A DNA stretch of 6,908 bases, taken from assembly GCA_015232795.1 (NCBI GenBank), contig JADFYX010000131.1, positions 1 to 6,908 on the forward strand, given 5' to 3'. The notes under the pieces are model-generated. The model ran no database searches. It was given only the letters and a program-made list of their open reading frames with translations, and was not told the origin of the DNA. The stretch is from Magnetococcales bacterium (GTDB lineage Bacteria > Pseudomonadota > Magnetococcia > Magnetococcales > JADFYX01). Of this stretch, positions 1 through 4,864 are shown piece by piece (position 1 is the stretch's first letter; every line of letters begins with the position of its first letter). Made by a program: the position numbers and the translations under genes.

Positions 1-264
1 TTGGTCTACTTTTTCATCACGACCAAAAAGTGTCTCCATTACAATTCGGGCTAGATTAGCTTTTATCTGGACATCATTGGAGTATACAGCAGGATTACGG
101 GTGGAAAGTTTCTCGCCACCTGAGGCTACAAGCCCAGATGCTGAAAATTTCACTACATCAGATGGTGTTACTCCAGAATCCTTTGAAACTGGGGTTTCTA
201 CTCTGCTAGTACCGTTATTATTGTAACCTGTGTATGGTGTTGAAGCTGGACTGGGGATGTGCAT
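1..264 (-). CDS. Unrecognised protein, N-terminal 88 residues (runs off left edge)
   Basis: An open frame reads leftward from ATG at 264-262 with no stop through base 1, giving 88 codons. The start is well supported: GGAGG (273-269 on the minus strand) lies 4 bases upstream. Residues 1-35 are rich in Ser, Thr, Pro, Asn and Gly (beginning MHIPSPASTPYTGYNNNG) and look disordered. From about residue 36 the sequence becomes more ordered, with a stretch around VKFSASGLVASGGEKLS and a probable amphipathic helix near residues 65-80 (DVQIKANLARIVMETLFG). There is no signal peptide, transmembrane segment or familiar motif. I do not recognise the family, and the C-terminus is missing, so no function is assigned. 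It is transcribed divergently from the ClC gene. That it is a real gene is supported by the ribosome binding site and the uninterrupted frame. Confidence 0.7.
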   Translation of the reverse strand, partial: MHIPSPASTPYTGYNNNGTSRVETPVSKDSGVTPSDVVKFSASGLVASGGEKLSTRNPAVYSNDVQIKANLARIVMETLFGRDEKVDQ

Positions 265-273
265 AATACCTCC
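265..273 (-). promoter_or_regulatory. Ribosome binding site of the left-edge gene
   Basis: The minus strand carries GGAGG at 273-269, then TATT, then ATG at 264. This near-perfect Shine-Dalgarno match fixes the start of the partial gene at the left edge. Confidence 0.7.
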
Positions 274-309
274 GAATAAATGTTTTTTAAAAAAAAGTAC
301 ATGCAACCG

Positions 310-339
310 TTGTGAGTATTACCTAGAACAGACTAGAAT
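310..339 (+). promoter_or_regulatory. Possible sigma70-type promoter for the ClC gene
   Basis: In the divergent intergenic region, TTGTGA (310-315, four of six matches to the -35 consensus) is followed after 18 bases by TAGAAT (334-339, five of six matches to the -10 consensus). This would start transcription about 50 bases before the ClC ATG. The region is AT-rich, so chance matches are likely. No equally good promoter was found for the leftward gene. Confidence 0.3.
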
Positions 340-396
340 AGGTTAAACAATTGATGTCTTACTTATCGGCCAGAGATACCAAAAGCTAAAATCCTA

Positions 397-2133
397 ATGC
401 TACGATTTTTTAAAAAACTTGGTTTTAACGAACCTTTCACACTATCTATCATGGCAGTGGTTATCGGTGTGGTTGTGGGGTATGGGGCAATTTTATTTCG
501 TACTTTAATCGAAATTTTTCAACATATTTTTATGGGTAGTGGCCGGGAGAATGTTGTTGAAATATTGTCTGGCCTCGCCTGGTGGCAGATTGTACTCATG
601 CCCATGGTCGGTGGAGCCATTATCGGTCCATTGGTCCATTTTTTCTTCCCCGGCTCTCGTGGTCACGGTGTTCCTGAGGTTATGTCTGCTGTTGCTCTCC
701 ATGGGGGTAAGATGAACCTTAGGGACGGAATTGGTAAAATGGTGGCCTGCTCCCTCTCTATCGGTAGTGGTGGCTCAGTTGGACGTGAAGGTCCTGTGGT
801 ACATTTAGGTGCAACTCTCGCCTCGTTTTTTGGCAGTAAATTAGAGCTATCTACACGCCACATGCGGGTAATAGTCGGATGTGGTGCTGCTGCAGGAATT
901 GCTGCCTCATTCAACGCACCAATTGCTGGTGTTATGTTTGCTCTGGAGGTTATCCTGGCCGATTATGGTCTGGCAACCTTCTCCCCTATTGTTCTCTCTT
1001 CAGTTATCGCCACAGTTATTGCCCGTCTGCATCTTGGAGATTTTCCAGCTTTTATCGTCCCCCACTACACCTTGGTATCTGCCTTGGAAATTCCAGCTTA
1101 TGTAGGCCTTGGAGTGGTGTGTGGAATTACCGGCATCATCTTTATGAAAGTGTTGTTTAAATCTGAAGATCTTTTCACCCTTATTCCAATACCTCGTTAT
1201 TTAAAACCAATTATTGGCGGTTTTCTCTTGGGACTGATAGCTCTTATTTTTCCTCAGGTTATGGGTGTCGGTTATGACACCATGAACATGGCTCTGCTAG
1301 AACAGATGGCTGGCCCAATTATGCTCACCCTGATTCTGGTGAAAATATTAGCAACTTCAGTAACCCTAGGTAGTGGATTTTCCGGTGGTGTTTTTACCCC
1401 CAGCCTGTTTTTAGGGGCTATGGTTGGAGGTAGCTACGGCATGGTTGCCCATAGTATTTTTCCTGCTATTTCAGGGGGGCCAGGGGCATATACCTTGGTT
1501 GGTATGGGGGCTATGGCAGCCTCAGTATTGGGTGCACCCATCGCCTCTATCCTTATTCTTTTTGAGTTAACAGGCGACTATCGCATCATGCTTGCCTTGA
1601 TGGTGTCCTCTATTGTAGCCACGGTTTTAATCAATCAGGTATACAAAGATTCCGTCTATACAGGAGCACTACGTCGCCACGGTATTGACCTGCGTTCTGG
1701 ACGTGAGGTAGGACTTCTTCGTCAAATATCTATCGCCTCTATTATTAGCCGTGAGTTTGAATCCATCCCAGAGACAATGACCATAAAGCAGTTTAAAGTC
1801 CGGCTCCACAATAGCCATGATGATATCTTTTTGGTAATCAACGACGATGGCGAGCTAAGTGGGGTTGTCTCCTTCCGCAATATTCGTGGTGTAGCATTTG
1901 AACCAGGGCTGGAAGATTTGGTTTTGGTTCGTGACATTTCCACCAAAGATGTTGTCACCCTAACCCCCAAAGATAACCTGCAAACCGCATTTCACCTGAT
2001 GGATGATAAAGACGTGCAGCATCTACCGGTTGTTGCAGAGAATAATCCCGGGCAGGTTTTAGGTGTGGTTACCAATCATGATATGGTACGAGCTTATAAT
2101 AAAGCCCTTATGGAAAGAGAGACGGGCGCGTAA
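397..2133 (+). CDS. ClC-family anion channel/transporter with C-terminal CBS pair
   Basis: A 578-residue inner-membrane protein of the ClC family, which moves chloride or related anions as Cl-/H+ exchangers or channels and works as a homodimer. Residues 1 to about 430 form the many-helix membrane core. The family signatures are in order: GSRGHGVPEV (86-95), GSGGSVGREGP (123-133, with gating glutamate E131), FNAPIAGVMFALE (172-184), GSGFSGGVFTP (325-335), and a tyrosine at 421 (DSVYTGAL) matching the anion-coordinating Tyr445 of E. coli ClcA. Two CBS domains follow at about 446-503 and 512-571, a usual cytoplasmic regulatory module that may bind nucleotides. Two pore positions differ from ClcA: His90 replaces Ser107, and Val185 replaces the inner proton glutamate Glu203. 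Transport mode and ion selectivity are therefore uncertain. ATG 397 is the first start after an in-frame stop at 352-354; it has only a weak ribosome site. The helicase gene follows after 37 bp. Confidence 0.95.
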   Translation: MLRFFKKLGFNEPFTLSIMAVVIGVVVGYGAILFRTLIEIFQHIFMGSGRENVVEILSGLAWWQIVLMPMVGGAIIGPLVHFFFPGSRGHGVPEVMSAVALHGGKMNLRDGIGKMVACSLSIGSGGSVGREGPVVHLGATLASFFGSKLELSTRHMRVIVGCGAAAGIAASFNAPIAGVMFALEVILADYGLATFSPIVLSSVIATVIARLHLGDFPAFIVPHYTLVSALEIPAYVGLGVVCGITGIIFMKVLFKSEDLFTLIPIPRYLKPIIGGFLLGLIALIFPQVMGVGYDTMNMALLEQMAGPIMLTLILVKILATSVTLGSGFSGGVFTPSLFLGAMVGGSYGMVAHSIFPAISGGPGAYTLVGMGAMAASVLGAPIASILILFELTGDYRIMLALMVSSIVATVLINQVYKDSVYTGALRRHGIDLRSGREVGLLRQISIASIISREFESIPETMTIKQFKVRLHNSHDDIFLVINDDGELSGVVSFRNIRGVAFEPGLEDLVLVRDISTKDVVTLTPKDNLQTAFHLMDDKDVQHLPVVAENNPGQVLGVVTNHDMVRAYNKALMERETGA

Positions 2134-2159
2134 TTAAAAAGATCATATACTCCCCCCTT

Positions 2160-2173
2160 GAAGGATTTTCATG
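2160..2173 (+). promoter_or_regulatory. Ribosome binding site and start of the helicase gene
   Basis: GAAGGA at 2160-2165 lies 5 bases before ATG 2171. With the 37-bp gap after the ClC stop, this supports separate translation initiation on a probably shared transcript. No promoter or terminator is visible in the gap. Confidence 0.55.
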
Positions 2174-4183
2174 GCAATTCAGGACATTCTCGCAAATCTC
2201 AACAAACCACAACTAGAAGCAGTAACAGCAAGAGGCAGTGCCGTGATGGTACTTGCCGGGGCTGGCTCCGGTAAAACCAGGGTATTAACAAGGCGTTTAG
2301 CCCACCTGATAACCGCTGACTCCCTCTATCCAAACCAAATTCTTGCGGTGACCTTCACCAACAAAGCAGCGAGAGAGATGCGTGAACGGGTTATGGAGAT
2401 GCTTAACCTAGACATCGTAGCGGCTCGCTCTTTGTGGATTGGTACATTTCATGGTATGGGCGCAAGAATTTTGCGTATGAATGCCGAAAAATTGGGCTAT
2501 GACAGCAATTTTATCATTCTTGACAGCTCAGAACAGGAACGTATTGTTAAAAAGCTGGTGTCTGATCTCCATTTTCAATCCAATTTCTGGACCCCAAGAA
2601 AACTGGCTAATGGATTCTCCCGCTGGAAAGACGACGGCTTAGGACCGGACGACCTCACCACAGATCATATTCGCTCTTTGAGTGAACTAGAGCAGATAAG
2701 CTCCATTTTCAACCACTATCAAGATGAACTACGCCGTACCAACAGTATGGATTTTGGTGATCTGCTGGGTAAATGTTTGGAGTTGTGGCAAAAATATCCT
2801 GAAACCCTAGACAACTTTCGCAGCCGTTTTCTCCATGTGTTGGTTGACGAATATCAAGACACCAACCGGGTACAGTATAATTGGATGCGCCAGATAGCGT
2901 CAGGACACGGCAATTTATGTGTGGTGGGTGATGATGATCAATCCATCTATAGTTGGCGAGGGGCAAGATTGGACAATATTTTGCGTTTTGAGGAAGATTT
3001 CCCCAATACCAGAATTATTCGCTTAGAGCAGAACTACCGCTCCAGCGGCAACATTCTAAAAGCAGCCTCCCAGTTGATAAACCACAACACAGGACGCATG
3101 GAGAAAACCCTCTGGACAGATGGTGACAAGGGTCCACAATTAGTACGTTACCAAGCCGAAGATGGTGTGGACGAAGGCCGATTTGTCGCCCAAGAGATAT
3201 TTCGGCAGTGTGGTCATGGCAGATTTGGCAACGCAGCAATTTTGGTACGAGCCTCCCGTCAGACCCGAGCCATAGAAGAGGCACTAAACCGGGAGTTAAT
3301 CCCCTATCTAGTTGTTGGTGGTTTGCGTTTTATGGATAGGGCAGAGGTAAAAGATGCTGTCGCTTACCTAAGACTGGCCTATTCACCCCGTGATGATCTC
3401 GCCTTTGAGCGCATTATCAACAACCCAAAACGCAAAATTGGCCCCAGTGCTCTAGCTGCCATACAAGAGAGAGCCAAAGAGTGTAATGGTTCCCTTATAG
3501 AAGGCTCTCAACATATTCTCGCCGAAAAACGTCTAGGACCAGCAGTAAGAAAAAAACTGCAAGAGTTTGTAGATATGATTGCTGAGGCGAGTCAGATGCT
3601 TGATGCTGATGAGCACCCAGAGAGTGCTTTGGACTATCTACTTGATGAGTCCGGCTATCGGGAATCATTAAACAACACAGAGAGAGAGATCGAGAAACAG
3701 GGTAACTTAGATGAACTACGCACTTTGTTGGTACAAGGTGATGATCTGCCAGCATTCTTAGAAAGAGCGGTCTTGGATTCTGATCCCAATGGTGAAAATG
3801 GCAACATAGATGCGGATAAAGTAGTTATCTCCACCCTCCACGCCGCAAAAGGTTTAGAGTTCCCCATGGTTTTTCTAGTAGGCTTAGAAGAGAACCTCCT
3901 ACCCCACAAAATGGCGATAGAAGAAGGGGGATCAGGATTAGAAGAAGAACGCCGCCTTCTATATGTTGGCATGACAAGAGCCAAAGAAAAACTATACCTC
4001 TGCCACGCCAAACGCCGTTTAATGTACAACCGCTATGAATCCGCCCAACCATCAAGGTTTCTAAAAGAGCTACCATCAGAAACCATAGATGTAAAAGGAA
4101 TGCGTCTGTCAGTAAGCTCCGGTGCCGGATTTAGACCAGGAGCAGCACTTAGACCACCGAGAAGAGGTTTTAGAAAATATTAA
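2171..4183 (+). CDS. uvrD: UvrD/Rep/PcrA-type SF1A DNA helicase
   Basis: A complete 670-residue ATP-dependent 3'-5' DNA helicase of superfamily 1A, acting in the cytoplasm in repair, replication restart or removal of blocks. All helicase motifs are present: Q-motif (LNKPQLEAV, Q14), Walker A AGAGSGKT (29-36), motif Ia AVTFTNKAAREM (59-70), TFHGMGARILR (92-102), Walker B VDEYQDT (225-231), motif III VVGDDDQSIYSWRG (251-264), motif IV RLEQNYRS (284-291), motif V VVISTLHAAKGLEF (551-564) and motif VI RRLLYVGMTRAKEKLYL (594-610). Residues around 100-160 and 300-400 resemble UvrD/PcrA more than Rep. The protein nevertheless ends soon after motif VI with a basic tail (RPPRRGFRKY) and lacks the C-terminal Tudor-like region through which UvrD and PcrA contact RNA polymerase. 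Its length is near that of Rep. The exact orthology (uvrD, pcrA or rep) is thus uncertain, but the helicase identity is not. Confidence 0.95.
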   Translation: MAIQDILANLNKPQLEAVTARGSAVMVLAGAGSGKTRVLTRRLAHLITADSLYPNQILAVTFTNKAAREMRERVMEMLNLDIVAARSLWIGTFHGMGARILRMNAEKLGYDSNFIILDSSEQERIVKKLVSDLHFQSNFWTPRKLANGFSRWKDDGLGPDDLTTDHIRSLSELEQISSIFNHYQDELRRTNSMDFGDLLGKCLELWQKYPETLDNFRSRFLHVLVDEYQDTNRVQYNWMRQIASGHGNLCVVGDDDQSIYSWRGARLDNILRFEEDFPNTRIIRLEQNYRSSGNILKAASQLINHNTGRMEKTLWTDGDKGPQLVRYQAEDGVDEGRFVAQEIFRQCGHGRFGNAAILVRASRQTRAIEEALNRELIPYLVVGGLRFMDRAEVKDAVAYLRLAYSPRDDLAFERIINNPKRKIGPSALAAIQERAKECNGSLIEGSQHILAEKRLGPAVRKKLQEFVDMIAEASQMLDADEHPESALDYLLDESGYRESLNNTEREIEKQGNLDELRTLLVQGDDLPAFLERAVLDSDPNGENGNIDADKVVISTLHAAKGLEFPMVFLVGLEENLLPHKMAIEEGGSGLEEERRLLYVGMTRAKEKLYLCHAKRRLMYNRYESAQPSRFLKELPSETIDVKGMRLSVSSGAGFRPGAALRPPRRGFRKY

Positions 4184-4234
4184 ACACAGGCCAAAGTACC
4201 TGTATTTATGTGTTTCGTTTTTCTTGCTTTTTTT
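4182..4234 (+). terminator. Weak candidate terminator after the helicase gene
   Basis: Directly at the helicase stop, AAACACA (4182-4188) can pair with TGTGTTT (4209-4215). Within it, ACAGG (4186-4190) can alternatively pair with CCTGT (4199-4203). T-rich sequence follows (4217-4234, including a run of seven T). The stems are AT-rich or short, so this is a marginal intrinsic terminator. It would separate the helicase transcript from the toxin-antitoxin operon. The rest of the gap to 4286 holds no recognisable gene. Confidence 0.25.
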
Positions 4235-4252
4235 CAGGATCATCTCTAGCAT
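4224..4252 (+). promoter_or_regulatory. Possible promoter of the toxin-antitoxin operon
   Basis: TTGCTT (4224-4229) and TAGCAT (4247-4252) are spaced by 17 bases and would place a transcript start near 4259, between this site and the chosen antitoxin ATG at 4287. The matches are three of six and four of six. A short imperfect palindrome, CGTTAAACG (4261-4269), lies just downstream and could be an autoregulatory operator, as antitoxins of this family commonly repress their own operon. Both are weak on sequence alone. Confidence 0.2.
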
Positions 4253-4276
4253 GAAGAGGCCGTTAAACGTACCTTT

Positions 4277-4289
4277 GGAGATGCTAATG
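4277..4289 (+). promoter_or_regulatory. Ribosome site that decides the antitoxin start
   Basis: GGAG at 4277-4280 lies 6 bases before ATG 4287, an ideal spacing. The in-frame ATG at 4281 directly abuts GGAG. The in-frame ATG at 4251 has only AGGA 11 bases upstream. ATG 4287 is therefore preferred. Confidence 0.55.
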
Positions 4290-4562
4290 ACCGTTCTTCC
4301 TGAAATAATTCCCGTATCCGATCTGCGTCAGGATGCAGCTGCCACGCTCAAGAGGCTGGAACATGGGCGTGGTCCCATTGTCATCACACAGAGGGGGAGG
4401 GCTGCTGCCGTTCTTATGAGTATAGAAGCTTATGAACGTTCAGAAGAAGAACGCCAACTCCTGCTGCGACTTGCTCAAGGAGAACAAGAGATCAGAGATG
4501 GAAAGGGCCACGATCTTGAAGAAGTTATGACCAGGTCCAAGGCACTGTTGGAGGAAAAGTAG
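4287..4562 (+). CDS. Phd/YefM-type antitoxin
   Basis: A 91-residue antitoxin that would bind and neutralise the toxin encoded immediately downstream and repress the shared operon. The N-terminal half shows the Phd/YefM DNA-binding fold signature: a Val-Ser-Asp-Leu-Arg start (PVSDLRQDAAATLKRL, residues 9-24), then PIVITQRGRAAAVLMS (30-45) and the helix IEAYE (46-50). The C-terminal half (51-91) is charged and helical (SEEERQLLLRLAQGEQEIR, then LEEVMTRSKALLEEK), as expected for the toxin-wrapping tail. Start choice rests on the ribosome site at 4277-4280; translation from ATG 4251 would add 12 residues (MKRPLNVPLEML) that do not look like family sequence. The stop lies 2 bp before the toxin ATG, giving the usual antitoxin-first tandem order. 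The reading frame is intact, unlike that of its partner. Confidence 0.88.
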   Translation: MTVLPEIIPVSDLRQDAAATLKRLEHGRGPIVITQRGRAAAVLMSIEAYERSEEERQLLLRLAQGEQEIRDGKGHDLEEVMTRSKALLEEK

Positions 4563-4564
4563 GA

Positions 4565-4864
4565 ATGCAGGTCCGTTTCACTCCAACTGCCTTGGAAGAA
4601 CATCTGGTAGCGATCAAATTCATTCGCCAGAAAAATCCTAAAGCAGCATGGGATTATCTGGAACATGTTGAAAAAGTCTTGGAGCAACTCAAACTGTTCC
4701 CTAACTCCGGTCGCTCAATACCGGAGTATCCTAACACGGGCTACCAGGAGGTCATTATCCCACCAAACCGCTATATCTAACTGGTTGATGGCGATACGGT
4801 TTGGATCTCAACGGTATGGCATGAAAAGCAGTTGCTTGAGTTGGATACCGAATCTAAGGTTTAA
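4565..4864 (+). pseudogene. RelE/ParE-superfamily toxin, interrupted by an in-frame TAA
   Basis: The frame starts at ATG 4565, with GGAGG at 4550-4554 inside the antitoxin 3' end. It encodes 71 residues typical of a RelE/ParE toxin: MQVRFTPTALEEHLVAIKFI, then helices through KAAWDYLEHVEKVLEQL, then LFPNSGRSIPEYPNTGYQEV and IIPPNRYI. A TAA at 4778-4780 stops it. The same frame then continues for 27 codons as LVDGDTVWISTVWHEKQLLE and a short tail, ending at TAA 4862-4864. This is the expected C-terminal beta-strand pair of the family, where a motif like RLIYRVDGD is usual. The stop sits where a Tyr is expected, and TAT or TAC to TAA is a single-base change. Restored length would be 99 residues, normal for the family. 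As written, the product lacks the last core strands and is probably inactive. Alternatives are stop-codon readthrough or a sequencing error. A ParE-type target (gyrase) is possible but not shown. Confidence 0.85.

Noticed and set aside
879..1160. Alternative plus-strand frames inside the ClC gene, with Cys- and Trp-rich products
   Set aside because: They overlap the conserved ClC core in another frame and show no start signal. The unusual composition comes from out-of-frame reading of membrane-helix codons.
1473..1479. Run of G bases inside the ClC gene as a possible slippage or phase-variation site
   Set aside because: The run is only about six bases, encodes a normal Gly-Gly in a loop, and the frame is intact on both sides.
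3655..4029. Minus-strand open frame of 124 codons opposite the helicase C-terminal half
   Set aside because: The opposite strand has all helicase motifs V and VI in frame. The antisense product is Ser/Arg-rich with no domain and no ribosome site, so it is a shadow.
4122..4286. Open extension of the antitoxin frame upstream to an ATG at 4122, inside the helicase 3' end
   Set aside because: The added residues overlap the helicase coding region in another frame, cross the intergenic T-rich tract as a Phe/Leu-rich stretch, and have no ribosome site. The antitoxin family starts at about MTVLPEIIPVSDL.
4778..4783. TAA plus following bases as a programmed stop-codon readthrough signal in the toxin
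   Set aside because: The context TAA CTG does not match the well-known leaky contexts, and there is no clear downstream stem-loop. A simple nonsense mutation is more economical, though readthrough is kept as an alternative.
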